In this document: positions 13,906-20,820 of the stretch, piece by piece
Position numbering within the stretch: the stretch's first letter is position 1
How the letters are laid out: each line of letters opens with the position of its first letter
Origin: a virus
DNA: 47,588 nucleotides
Reading direction: 5' to 3' (one strand)
IMG/VR virus record: IMGVR_UViG_3300043775_001719
Coordinates: 1-47,588 of that record
Notes under the pieces: generated by a model
Told to the model about the DNA's origin: nothing
Databases searched by the model: none
Seen by the model: the letters and a program-made list of their open reading frames with translations, nothing else
Program-made: the position numbers and the translations under genes

Positions 13906-14144
13906 AGTTTGGACCGAGATTAGAAAGAGGTATCAACTCGTATGAGTTAATATCTCAAGGCATTAACTCATATGATGATGCGTTTTTGGCCTGTTTAACA
14001 TGTGACCATAGGGGATATTATGATTGGCGTTTACCAACCAGAAAAGAGTATTTTGACGAGGATTTAATGTCTGGAGCGTGGTATGAAAGCAAGCCATCAT
14101 GGCGCAGAGCATGGTATGTAGTACCAGTGAGGGATAAATGTTAG
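13899..14144 (+). CDS. Array protein 9 (mini DUF1566-like)
   Basis: 81 residues with a small internal duplication near the N-terminus (GINSYELISQ then GINSYDDAF). Core GYYDWRLPTRKEYF, end VPVRDKC. 7-base overlaps on both sides. Shows that slippage-type duplication occurs within as well as between genes. Confidence 0.83.
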   Translation: MLEFGPRLERGINSYELISQGINSYDDAFLACLTCDHRGYYDWRLPTRKEYFDEDLMSGAWYESKPSWRRAWYVVPVRDKC

Positions 14145-14356
14145 AAATAGGCCCATGCTCATCTCACACACTAATATTAGATGAAGCCTGGCTATACTGT
14201 ATTACACTAGAACATAACGGACATAGAGATTGGAGATTGCCTACTTGGCAGGAAATGAATAGCCATCAAATGCGAAACTGTAGAGGCTGGACGAACCCGT
14301 ACTATCTTAGTTCTAGTCTTAGCCAAATGCTTGTTTACCCAGTGAGAGATTTATGA
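14138..14356 (+). CDS. Array protein 10 (mini DUF1566-like)
   Basis: 72 residues: MLEIGP start, LDEAWLYCITLEHNGHRDWRLPT core, Arg/Asn-Cys and Ser-rich variable part (RNCRGW, YLSSSLS), YPVRDL end. ATGA overlap downstream. Confidence 0.84.
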   Translation: MLEIGPCSSHTLILDEAWLYCITLEHNGHRDWRLPTWQEMNSHQMRNCRGWTNPYYLSSSLSQMLVYPVRDL

Positions 14357-14571
14357 TTGAAACAGGATACCAATCAGCACAACAATTAGAGTATGACGAA
14401 GCACTGCTGTATTGTTATACCTGTACCGATAGACAAAAATATGACTGGCGTATGCCTACATCAAAAGAACACAACCACTTCCCAGCTACTACTTGGCATA
14501 TTGATAGAATACCCGATATGGTCCTATGGATGGAACTTTATGTAATTCCAGTGAGAGATAAAGATGTTTGA
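14353..14571 (+). CDS. Array protein 11 (mini DUF1566-like)
   Basis: 72 residues: YDEALLYCYTC, RQKYDWRMPTSKEH, IPVRDKDV. First junction of the 8-base type downstream (ATGxxTGA in which the new start and old stop interlock). Confidence 0.84.
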   Translation: MIETGYQSAQQLEYDEALLYCYTCTDRQKYDWRMPTSKEHNHFPATTWHIDRIPDMVLWMELYVIPVRDKDV

Positions 14572-14791
14572 ACAAGCACCTATGATCAAGTATGTTACTA
14601 TAGACGAAGCTGAACTGTACACGATGACGCTAACCTATAACAATCACTACGATTGGAGGCTCCCTACTATAATAGAACTACGTCACGCTACGCCTGATAT
14701 ATCCAAACGCCCAGTATGTTGGCATCAGCATGATCTTATGGGTCAGTTGGATGATATGAAATGCGCATTGATCCCAGTGAGAACTATATGA
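14564..14791 (+). CDS. Array protein 12 (mini DUF1566-like)
   Basis: 75 residues: MFEQAP start, IDEAELYTMTLTYNNHYDW, RLPTIIEL, IPVRTI. PVRD has become PVRT, which recurs in most later members. The variable part has Cys-Trp-His. Confidence 0.84.
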   Translation: MFEQAPMIKYVTIDEAELYTMTLTYNNHYDWRLPTIIELRHATPDISKRPVCWHQHDLMGQLDDMKCALIPVRTI

Positions 14792-15024
14792 TTGAATTAG
14801 GACCACATGACGACTGCTTTGTAACGATAGACGAAGCAATGTTATACATCTATACCCTAACCCACAACAACAAATATGACTGGCGTTTTCCGACAGCAGC
14901 AGAATATGATGACACTGATGAGATGCCTCCTATGACCTGGCATAGCACCTGGTATGACTATACCGTACATTACGCTAATGATTCAGAACGAGCAGTTTAC
15001 CCAGTGAGAGATATAGATGATTGA
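14788..15024 (+). CDS. Array protein 13 (mini DUF1566-like)
   Basis: 78 residues, start at 14788 (ATGA) rather than the ATG at 14761. IDEAMLYIYTLTHNNKYDW, RFPTAAEY, YPVRDIDD. Trp/Tyr-rich variable part (TWHSTWYDY). Ends with the D-D codons that overlap the next start. Confidence 0.84.
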   Translation: MIELGPHDDCFVTIDEAMLYIYTLTHNNKYDWRFPTAAEYDDTDEMPPMTWHSTWYDYTVHYANDSERAVYPVRDIDD

Positions 15025-15241
15025 CATACACACAAACAGTAAACTGGTCTCATACACAGAAGCCGAACTATATGCTTGGACTTGTACCAATCAAGGCTAT
15101 TATGATTGGCGATTACCTAACTTTGATGACCCTATACCATTCTTTATGCAAACCGAATGCTGGATTTCCTATACGTTGCCATATACTGATTACTTCGCAG
15201 AAGGCAGAACAATAGTAGTAGTGAGAGATAAAGATGATTGA
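15017..15241 (+). CDS. Array protein 14, altered motifs
   Basis: 74 residues. RLPT is RLPN and PVRD is VVVRD; the first box is MIDIHT. YTEAELYAW and GYYDW are kept. The relaxed motifs mean that neither the Thr of RLPT nor the Pro of PVR is strictly required, or that this copy is drifting. Confidence 0.82.
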   Translation: MIDIHTNSKLVSYTEAELYAWTCTNQGYYDWRLPNFDDPIPFFMQTECWISYTLPYTDYFAEGRTIVVVRDKDD

Positions 15242-15458
15242 AGCTAAACTTGTATCACACTCAAAATCGTGTGAAGAAGCTGAACTTTACATTTGGACAC
15301 TAACACACGAAAACAAGTACGATTGGCGTTTTCCAACACGCGATGAATGCGTAAAACTTACAGGTGGTCCAATATGGTGTGATTCACTAATCAAAAGTCC
15401 ATATATAGAGCCACTCGACCGCTTTTATTTAATAGCAGTGAGAGATACAGATGCTTGA
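15234..15458 (+). CDS. Array protein 15 (mini DUF1566-like)
   Basis: 74 residues: CEEAELYIWTLTHENKYDW, RFPTRDEC, IAVRDTDA (Pro of PVR replaced by Ala). 8-base overlaps on both sides. Confidence 0.83.
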   Translation: MIEAKLVSHSKSCEEAELYIWTLTHENKYDWRFPTRDECVKLTGGPIWCDSLIKSPYIEPLDRFYLIAVRDTDA

Positions 15459-15654
15459 GTTTGCTAGTCAATCCCATTTACTCCCTTATTACGAAGCTTG
15501 GCTTTACTGCGTTACTTGTACTCACAACAACAAGTATGACTGGCGATATCCTACTATTGGAGATGTATGGGAGCATCCGCAGATTCTCAAGAATAATTTT
15601 ACACCACCATACGACTTGTTCTACATAACCCCAGTGAGAACTCAAGATGATTGA
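15451..15654 (+). CDS. Array protein 16, short member
   Basis: 67 residues: YYEAWLYCVTCTHNNKYDW, RYPTIGDV, TPVRTQDD. The short variable part lacks the central Trp that most members have. Confidence 0.83.
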   Translation: MLEFASQSHLLPYYEAWLYCVTCTHNNKYDWRYPTIGDVWEHPQILKNNFTPPYDLFYITPVRTQDD

Positions 15655-15868
15655 ACAAGCTACTACTAAACGGCGTGACTTCTCATATGACGAAGCTTGG
15701 CTATACGTAGCCACTTGCACCCATAAAAAGAAATACGATTGGCGCATGCCTACTATGCTAGAACACTTTGGAAGAAAGTATCGACCTCTGATACTTGGAC
15801 AATGGTATGAGCGAGACTATTTTGAACACCGAACATACGTAACCCCTGTGAGAACAAACGATGATTGA
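15647..15868 (+). CDS. Array protein 17 (mini DUF1566-like)
   Basis: 73 residues: basic start (TTKRRDF), YDEAWLYVATCTHKKKYDW, RMPTMLEH, WYERDYFEHR in the variable part, TPVRTNDD. The end codons AAC GAT GAT TGA hold the next ATG. Confidence 0.84.
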   Translation: MIEQATTKRRDFSYDEAWLYVATCTHKKKYDWRMPTMLEHFGRKYRPLILGQWYERDYFEHRTYVTPVRTNDD

Positions 15869-16058
15869 AGCAGCCCCTATGTCACATTTAATGCCATACA
15901 ACGATGCATTCTTATATGCGATAACTTGCACCCATAACGACAAGTATGACTGGCGAATGCCAACTGCTGGCGACTTCTCCAATAATGTTAAACTAAGAAC
16001 AACTGATCAACGCCGCAACATACAATTTTGTCCTATCAGAGGATCAAGAGATGATTGA
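15861..16058 (+). CDS. Array protein 18, shortest member
   Basis: 65 residues. Good N-terminal half (YNDAFLYAITCTHNDKYDW, RMPT), but the variable part is shortened, has no Trp, is rich in Arg/Asn, and the end is CPIRGSRDD. May be a degenerate copy kept in frame by coupling to the next gene. Confidence 0.8.
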   Translation: MIEAAPMSHLMPYNDAFLYAITCTHNDKYDWRMPTAGDFSNNVKLRTTDQRRNIQFCPIRGSRDD

Positions 16059-16266
16059 ACTAGCCCCACGAACACCGGAACTTATGGACTATGACCTAGC
16101 TTGGCTATACTGTATTACACTTGGCCACAATGACTGTTATGACTGGCGTATACCAACAGCCGACGAATATAAGAGTTCTCGGTGTAGTTTGTCTTGGCAT
16201 GAAACTAGATATATGTTCCTAGATCCATTATATCATGTAACCCCAGTGAGAACTAACAATGATTGA
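16051..16266 (+). CDS. Array protein 19 (mini DUF1566-like)
   Basis: 71 residues: YDLAWLYCITLGHNDCYDW, RIPTADEYKSS, LSWHETRY, TPVRTNND. Closely similar to array protein 24 (YDLAWLYCITL, EYKSF, AWHEGRF), indicating a duplication within the array. Confidence 0.85.
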   Translation: MIELAPRTPELMDYDLAWLYCITLGHNDCYDWRIPTADEYKSSRCSLSWHETRYMFLDPLYHVTPVRTNND

Positions 16267-16483
16267 ACAAGCCCCTAAGACTACTGACAAATTTGATGCC
16301 TATAGTGCCGAAATTTACATATACACTTGCACACACGACAACAAGTATGACTGGCGAATGCCTACTATAAGAGAATGTGCAGACTTGATTATAACCGGTA
16401 GTTGGAATGCTAGTGATTTTAACCATATGACAATGTCCCCACATAGGTGGAAGGTAACCCCTGTGAGAACTAACAATGATTGA
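16259..16483 (+). CDS. Array protein 20 (mini DUF1566-like)
   Basis: 74 residues: AYSAEIYIYTCTHDNKYDW, RMPTIREC, SWNASDFNH in the variable part, TPVRTNND. The last codons are identical at the DNA level to those of neighbours, and carry the next start. Confidence 0.84.
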   Translation: MIEQAPKTTDKFDAYSAEIYIYTCTHDNKYDWRMPTIRECADLIITGSWNASDFNHMTMSPHRWKVTPVRTNND

Positions 16484-16709
16484 ATATGGCCTTAAATTAG
16501 AAAAAGTCGTAGCCTATGACACAGCTTGGTTATACTGCGCTACACTAACACACGACAACAAGTACGACTGGAGATTACCAACCAACACAGAATGGCATAA
16601 GTTCTTTAGACAAGACCCAGTTGCACCAAACTATTCACGGGTTTGGTATAAAGATAGACTCACACCATATCAGTGGTATTGCTTACCGGTGAGAACTAAC
16701 AATGATTGA
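16476..16709 (+). CDS. Array protein 21 (mini DUF1566-like)
   Basis: 77 residues: YDTAWLYCATLTHDNKYDW, RLPTNTEW, VWYKDR, LPVRTNND. Shares YDTAWLYC with members 22 and 23, so 21-23 look like a recent run of duplications. Confidence 0.85.
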   Translation: MIEYGLKLEKVVAYDTAWLYCATLTHDNKYDWRLPTNTEWHKFFRQDPVAPNYSRVWYKDRLTPYQWYCLPVRTNND

Positions 16710-16914
16710 ACTTGCTATACGACCTCAAGAAGAAATGGATTACGATACTGCATGGCTGTATTGTCTAACACTTGACTATAACGGACATAAAGATTGGCGA
16801 TTGCCTACAGGAACTGAATATACTACTACGGATGCGCTATCATTTAGTTGGTTTGAAGAAAGAAAAACCGGCGAAAGATGGGTATGCCAACCAGTAAGGA
16901 CTATAAATGATTGA
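16702..16914 (+). CDS. Array protein 22 (mini DUF1566-like)
   Basis: 70 residues: YDTAWLYCLTLDYNGHKDW, RLPTGTEYTTT, SWFEER, QPVRTIND. The middle (DYNGHKDWRLPT) is shared with member 24. Confidence 0.85.
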   Translation: MIELAIRPQEEMDYDTAWLYCLTLDYNGHKDWRLPTGTEYTTTDALSFSWFEERKTGERWVCQPVRTIND

Positions 16915-17134
16915 ACTAGCCCCAGAAGCAAAAGAATATATGAACTATGACACCGCCTGGCTATACTGCGCTACGCTAACCCGCAACAACAAGTATAACT
17001 GGCGATTACCGACTCATAGAGAATACAACAGATCCCTACTTATAATGAATTGGTTTGAAGATAGATATCGTATCTTGGGATTGGGCGATGCGCGTGACCT
17101 TCATGTAACCCCAGTAAGGACTATAAATGATTGA
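16907..17134 (+). CDS. Array protein 23 (mini DUF1566-like)
   Basis: 75 residues: YDTAWLYCATLTRNNKYNW (Asp of YDW replaced by Asn), RLPTHREY, NWFEDRY, TPVRTIND. 8-base overlaps on both sides. Confidence 0.85.
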   Translation: MIELAPEAKEYMNYDTAWLYCATLTRNNKYNWRLPTHREYNRSLLIMNWFEDRYRILGLGDARDLHVTPVRTIND

Positions 17135-17342
17135 ACTAGCACTACAAACACAACAAGAAATAACTTATGATCTAGCTTGGCTATACTGTATTACACTTGA
17201 CTACAATGGCCATAAGGACTGGCGACTACCAACAGCTAACGAATATAAAAGTTTTCAGTTTACATCAGCTTGGCATGAAGGTAGATTTCAAGTTCTACAA
17301 GAATATTATGTACTCTATGTAATCCCAGTGAGAACCTTATGA
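17127..17342 (+). CDS. Array protein 24 (mini DUF1566-like)
   Basis: 71 residues: YDLAWLYCITLDYNGHKDW, RLPTANEYKSF, AWHEGRF, IPVRTL. Looks like a mosaic of members 19 (ends) and 22 (middle), which would fit recombination between array genes. Confidence 0.85.
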   Translation: MIELALQTQQEITYDLAWLYCITLDYNGHKDWRLPTANEYKSFQFTSAWHEGRFQVLQEYYVLYVIPVRTL

Positions 17343-17611
17343 TCGAACTTGCTCCCTACTTATACCAAACGAAACAAGACGATGCGTTCTTATTCATTAT
17401 TACTTGCACACACAAAGACAAATACGACTGGCGTTTCCCTACTATGTTTGAAATCTTATATAGTGGTATGTTTGAGAATTTAGATCCATGGAGATCTGAT
17501 AATGTATATCCTAAACTTATTCACTTGATTGACTTGACATACACAGCTGTTCCGGTAAGAGATTATCCTTTTCCAACTAGACCTCCCGGACTTTATGTAC
17601 AAAAGCAATGA
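17339..17611 (+). CDS. Array protein 25, C-terminally extended, last member
   Basis: 90 residues: QDDAFLFIITCTHKDKYDW, RFPTMFEI, VPVRDY followed by a 16-residue Pro-rich tail (PFPTRPPGLYVQKQ). No following start codon, so the array ends here. ATGA overlap with member 24. Confidence 0.83.
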   Translation: MIELAPYLYQTKQDDAFLFIITCTHKDKYDWRFPTMFEILYSGMFENLDPWRSDNVYPKLIHLIDLTYTAVPVRDYPFPTRPPGLYVQKQ

Positions 17612-18131
17612 ATAAGTAGCTTATCCATAAAAAAGCAACATAATTGTAGCAAAACAAAAAGAAAACAACTTATCCATTGCTTACTTATAGTAAGCAATGA
17701 CTATAGTGATAATATAAACTCTTTACACACCATAACACACTATAGTATAATAACAAACAGTAACAACAGTCCAAACTATAGTAGCAATACACGCTATACT
17801 ATAGACTATAGTGATAAACGCTATAGTAAGAGTACAAGAGATCTCTCGTATAGCGTGACTATAGTGAACTATAGTAATAAGACAAATAGGCCCCGCTGTA
17901 CATATATAGAGATTGATGCTGTACGATGAGAGGCTTTGAATTTTCTTTTGAGATTTGGTAAACAATGAGAAGATTGATGGGAGGCCTATGGGATTTGTGG
18001 GGACAAATGGTAAACAATGTGAAAAATACGGTTTTGAGTGGGGTATTCATTGTAGCTACCCCTGCCTCCACCCAGCCAATCAAAACTTCATTAAGTATAT
18101 AGACAATGGTAAAATAGTGCCAAAATAGTGC
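17612..18131 (+). other. Intergenic region rich in CTATAG palindromes
   Basis: About 520 bases without a convincing gene. A 10-bp hairpin (17676-17685 with 17689-17698) follows the array. Two 9-mers close to the DnaA box (TTATCCATA at 17621, TTATCCATT at 17670) lie nearby. At least eight CTATAG words fall in 17700-17880, then a CCCCGCTGTA copy (17891-17900). The part 17930-18110 has repeated GGTAAACAATG words (17957, 18009) but no structure I can name. Confidence 0.6.
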
Positions 18132-18160
18132 TTTACTTTGCCAAAACAGTGTGTTATACT
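18132..18160 (+). promoter_or_regulatory. Sigma70-like promoter with imperfect palindrome
   Basis: -35 TTTACT (18132-18137), 17-bp spacer, -10 TATACT (18155-18160). ACAGT/ACTGT arms flank the spacer end, similar in position to the GCGCATAG operators. Confidence 0.75.
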
Positions 18161-18193
18161 GTGCGCATACTTTAATTTAATAGGAGCGCAACA

Positions 18194-18382
18194 ATGTTCA
18201 TGTTCATATTCTCCACCGCTGTTACTATAGTAGTAATTGGTATAGTAGTTTGGCTCGGTTGGTTAGTACTCAGTGTGGGATTAATCTGCGGAGGAATATT
18301 TGCCTGGGAAGACACGCAGAATATAGCGTGGTTAGGACTATCGGCATTAGGATTGTGCTTTGCAAGCGCGGGATTGCGGTAA
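18194..18382 (+). CDS. Small two-helix membrane protein
   Basis: A 62-residue very hydrophobic protein after TAGGAGCG: helix 1 about residues 4-36, a short EDTQN loop, helix 2 about 43-60. Probably inner membrane. Holin-like size, but it is not next to a lysis enzyme. Function unknown. Confidence 0.72.
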   Translation: MFMFIFSTAVTIVVIGIVVWLGWLVLSVGLICGGIFAWEDTQNIAWLGLSALGLCFASAGLR

Positions 18383-18391
18383 ACAAACCAT

Positions 18392-18420
18392 TTGACAGTC
18401 ATACTATACTATAGTATAAT
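18392..18420 (+). promoter_or_regulatory. Strong sigma70-like promoter
   Basis: Consensus -35 TTGACA (18392-18397), 17-bp spacer, -10 TATAAT (18415-18420), with ACTATAGTAT words inside the spacer. The closest match to consensus in the window; drives the AAA+ gene. Confidence 0.88.
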
Positions 18421-18450
18421 ATGCACTTACTATAAAACAACGGAGCAACT

Positions 18451-19323
18451 ATGTCTACAGCAACACTACAACCGCGTATTATATCAACAGACATGCCGCG
18501 TGCTACTATAGCGCAAAGAGCAGTAGAACCTGCAGTACACGAAACAGATGACCAGATCGTAGATAGGTTACGCACTCGCTTTACTATACTAGAAGACATG
18601 ACCAAAGCAGTAAAGAAAGGTGATGTACGAGCAATGATAGTAAGTGGACCACCTGGAGTTGGTAAGTCATTTGGTGTAGAAGCAGTGTTATCAAAGAACG
18701 ACATGTTCGCTGCTATAGCGCAAGATCCGAGTCTAAAGAAGTATGAAATCGCAAAAGGCAATATATCAGCATTAGGACTATATCAATTACTATGGCAATA
18801 CCGCGATAAGAAGTCTATAGTAGTGTTCGATGACTGTGATAGTGTACTGTTCGACGATATCGCGTTAAACCTGTTAAAGGCTGCGTTAGATAGCGGTCGA
18901 AACAGATGGATCAGTTGGCACACAGAATCGCGAATACTGAAAGAAGCAGGTATTCCAAACACATTCAACTTTGAGGGCGGATGTATATTCATTACTAATG
19001 TTAAGTTCGATCATGTTCGTAGTAAGAAGTTAAAGGACCATTTGGAAGCTCTTGAGTCACGTTGCCACTACTTGGATCTTACTATAGACACAGATAGGGA
19101 AAAGATGTTGCGCATCAAGCAAATCATAAGCGACGGTATGCTTGACAAGTATGAGTTCGAGAACAACGAGCAGCAAGAGATCTTAGACTATATAGACACA
19201 CATAAGCACAAGATGCGCGAACTAAGTTTGCGTATGGTACTCAAAGTCGCAGATTTGCGTAAGAGTATGCCAAACACATGGGAGTCAGTAGCTTCCGTGA
19301 CGTGTATGCGACCAAAACGATAA
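18451..19323 (+). CDS. AAA+ ATPase
   Basis: A 290-residue ATPase. Walker A GPPGVGKS (about 68-75), Walker B IVVFDDCD (about 114-121), sensor-1 region CIFITN (about 170), then a helical lid with a basic LRMVLKVADLRK segment. Small single-domain AAA+ proteins like this act in phages as helicase/clamp-loader-like or DNA-remodelling factors; the substrate is not readable here. Start after CGGAGC. The 3' untranslated region holds the triple-hairpin RNA. Confidence 0.88.
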   Translation: MSTATLQPRIISTDMPRATIAQRAVEPAVHETDDQIVDRLRTRFTILEDMTKAVKKGDVRAMIVSGPPGVGKSFGVEAVLSKNDMFAAIAQDPSLKKYEIAKGNISALGLYQLLWQYRDKKSIVVFDDCDSVLFDDIALNLLKAALDSGRNRWISWHTESRILKEAGIPNTFNFEGGCIFITNVKFDHVRSKKLKDHLEALESRCHYLDLTIDTDREKMLRIKQIISDGMLDKYEFENNEQQEILDYIDTHKHKMRELSLRMVLKVADLRKSMPNTWESVASVTCMRPKR

Positions 19324-19340
19324 TTATCAGTTGCATACTA

Positions 19341-19461
19341 TAGTATAGTATGATTCGCTCCCATACTATACTAACCTCTTACTATAGTGTAAACTCGCTC
19401 CTTATACTATAGTTACTTCAAAGACTCAAAATGAATTCGCTCCTCGTTTTGGGTCTTTTTC
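19341..19461 (+). ncRNA. Triple-hairpin RNA with anti-Shine-Dalgarno loops
   Basis: Three consecutive perfect or near-perfect hairpins: stems 19341-19352/19362-19373 (12 bp), 19381-19392/19402-19413 (12 bp, one G.U) and 19421-19434/19444-19457 (14 bp, two G.U). Each has a 9-base loop, ATTCGCTCC, ACTCGCTCC and ATTCGCTCC. The third is followed by T5 and works as a terminator. CGCTCC is the complement of GGAGCG, the ribosome site used by many genes here. It lies just after the AAA+ stop codon, so it may be released from that mRNA or be its 3' end. Confidence 0.75.
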
Positions 19462-19476
19462 TTTATATTAAAAACC

Positions 19477-19545
19477 GGACCCTGTACTCTGGTACTAGGT
19501 CGGTCTATAAATGCAAAAAACGGCAAAAACATGGGGCTACAGACC
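19477..19545 (+). other. Intergenic structured segment
   Basis: A hairpin with GACC/GGTC and GTAC/GTAC helices around TCTG (about 19480-19504) overlaps a second possible pairing CGGTCT (about 19500) with AGACCG (about 19543). The two are mutually exclusive. No T-run or gene follows closely; a CCCCGCTGTA copy sits at 19610-19619. Function unknown. Confidence 0.4.
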
Positions 19546-19694
19546 GCTAACGACGCGGGCCAAAAACCAAAGATGAGTCTTAATTATAGGTGCCTGGATA
19601 CTAAAAAGGCCCCGCTGTACATATCGGACTATGCGCATTATATATGAATATAGTATAACACATATACGCGTGGAAGTAAAGAGTTAATTAGTTC

Positions 19695-19723
19695 TTTACA
19701 AACCATTACTATAGTGTTATACT
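19695..19723 (+). promoter_or_regulatory. Sigma70-like promoter
   Basis: -35 TTTACA (19695-19700), 17-bp spacer, -10 TATACT (19718-19723). Confidence 0.83.
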
Positions 19724-19756
19724 ATACACATATTAACAACTAACGGGGTAAGCAGT

Positions 19757-20053
19757 ATGAAGCTATGTAATGTACCGCAGGACTTATTAGCAAAGCAAGT
19801 TATAATAGACACCATTCCAGACATTGCCTCTATAGTAGTAATATCTGGAGTATTAGTTGGATCGTATTATCTGTTTAGGTTATTAAAAGATGAGTTCAAT
19901 GGATCGGATGTGTTTACCTATGTATGTGTAATGATTGTAGCATGGTTAGGTGGGATTGCGATGATCTCTCACTTGCTCACACATATAGTAACAGCATTCG
20001 CCAATCCAGAGTATGCCGCAATGGTTAAGTTTGCCGCAGAGTGCGCCAAATGA
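19757..20053 (+). CDS. Two-helix membrane protein, possible holin-like
   Basis: A 98-residue protein with two transmembrane helices (about 23-44 and 56-80) and a polar connecting loop (KDEFNGSD). It overlaps the start of a secreted lytic transglycosylase by 4 bases, so a holin/antiholin or membrane-partner role is a reasonable inference, not proven by sequence. Ribosome site is a weak ACGGGGTAAG. Confidence 0.7.
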   Translation: MKLCNVPQDLLAKQVIIDTIPDIASIVVISGVLVGSYYLFRLLKDEFNGSDVFTYVCVMIVAWLGGIAMISHLLTHIVTAFANPEYAAMVKFAAECAK

Positions 20054-20625
20054 TCCGCGCTGCCATTCTCGCTACTATAGTAGTAATGCCGGTGAATGCG
20101 GATGTATATAGATATACCGGACCGGATGGACGAGTTTGGTTAACTGATCATCCTCCGGTAGTTGTTAAACCAGAAGTCCAAACAGCTGCCAAACCAGTTC
20201 GCCAAGACCCTGCTACTATAGTAAAGACTGTGACTAAACCATTAACTCGATGGGAAGTCAATCATTATGTCCATAAAGCCGCAGTTAAGTATGGAGTAGA
20301 TGAGAAGTTAGTACATGCAGTGATAAAGACTGAGAGTACATATAGGAAAGCGGCAGTGAGTAAGAAGGGCGCAGTTGGATTGATGCAGTTGATGCCAGCT
20401 ACTGCTAGTAGGTTTGGAGTAAGTGATCGATTAGATGAAAAGCAGAATATAGATGGAGGGGTTAAGTTCCTTAAGTTCTTATTAGATACATTCAAAGACC
20501 CAAAGTTAGCGGTTGCGGGTTACAATGCGGGCGAGCATGCAGTGATGCGACATAAGAATAAGATACCTCCATATCCCGAGACAGTGAATTATGTGGGATT
20601 GGTGATGGCGGCATACAACGAATAA
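20050..20625 (+). CDS. Secreted lytic transglycosylase with DUF4124-like N-terminus
   Basis: A 191-residue protein (start ATG 20050 in ATGA overlap; an upstream GTG at 20041 is possible). Signal peptide IRAAILATIVVMPVNA, then a DUF4124-like strand pattern VYRYTGPDGRVWLTD, a Pro/Lys linker, and an SLT-type domain: IKTESTYRKAAVSKKGAVGLMQLMPATA (cut here at the known motif; the E of TES is the catalytic acid), then VAGYNAGEHAV. It cleaves peptidoglycan glycan strands in the periplasm. DUF4124 fused to SLT is typical of beta/gammaproteobacterial genomes, so it may come from the host. Probable role in lysis or DNA-entry wall opening. Confidence 0.87.
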   Translation: MIRAAILATIVVMPVNADVYRYTGPDGRVWLTDHPPVVVKPEVQTAAKPVRQDPATIVKTVTKPLTRWEVNHYVHKAAVKYGVDEKLVHAVIKTESTYRKAAVSKKGAVGLMQLMPATASRFGVSDRLDEKQNIDGGVKFLKFLLDTFKDPKLAVAGYNAGEHAVMRHKNKIPPYPETVNYVGLVMAAYNE

Positions 20626-20632
20626 AAAGTTC

Positions 20633-20661
20633 TTTACAAACCATATAGCATTTGCTATACT
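20633..20661 (+). promoter_or_regulatory. Sigma70-like promoter
   Basis: -35 TTTACA (20633-20638), 17-bp spacer, -10 TATACT (20656-20661). Confidence 0.83.
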
Positions 20662-20694
20662 ATATACACTTTAATATATACGGAGTTACACAAA

Positions 20695-20784
20695 ATGTCG
20701 TTTTTATATAGTTTCACAGTGTTTACTACTATAGTATTGTTAAGCGCAATCGCATTGTTGAACTGGTATGAGATTGTGATATAA
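20695..20784 (+). CDS. Very small membrane peptide
   Basis: A 29-residue peptide after CGGAG, almost entirely one transmembrane helix (FTVFTTIVLLSAIALLNW). Own promoter and ribosome site support it. Similar in kind to the peptides at 6104, 7490 and 9793. Confidence 0.65.
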   Translation: MSFLYSFTVFTTIVLLSAIALLNWYEIVI

Positions 20785-20791
20785 TTAGTTC

Positions 20792-20820
20792 TTTACAAAC
20801 CAAAACTAGTTTGCTATACT
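20792..20820 (+). promoter_or_regulatory. Sigma70-like promoter
   Basis: -35 TTTACA (20792-20797), 17-bp spacer, -10 TATACT (20815-20820). Confidence 0.84.

Noticed and set aside
11813-17611. Diversity-generating retroelement acting on the WRLPT proteins
   Set aside because: DUF1566-type domains can be DGR targets, but no reverse transcriptase and no template/variable repeat pair with adenine-biased differences is visible here.
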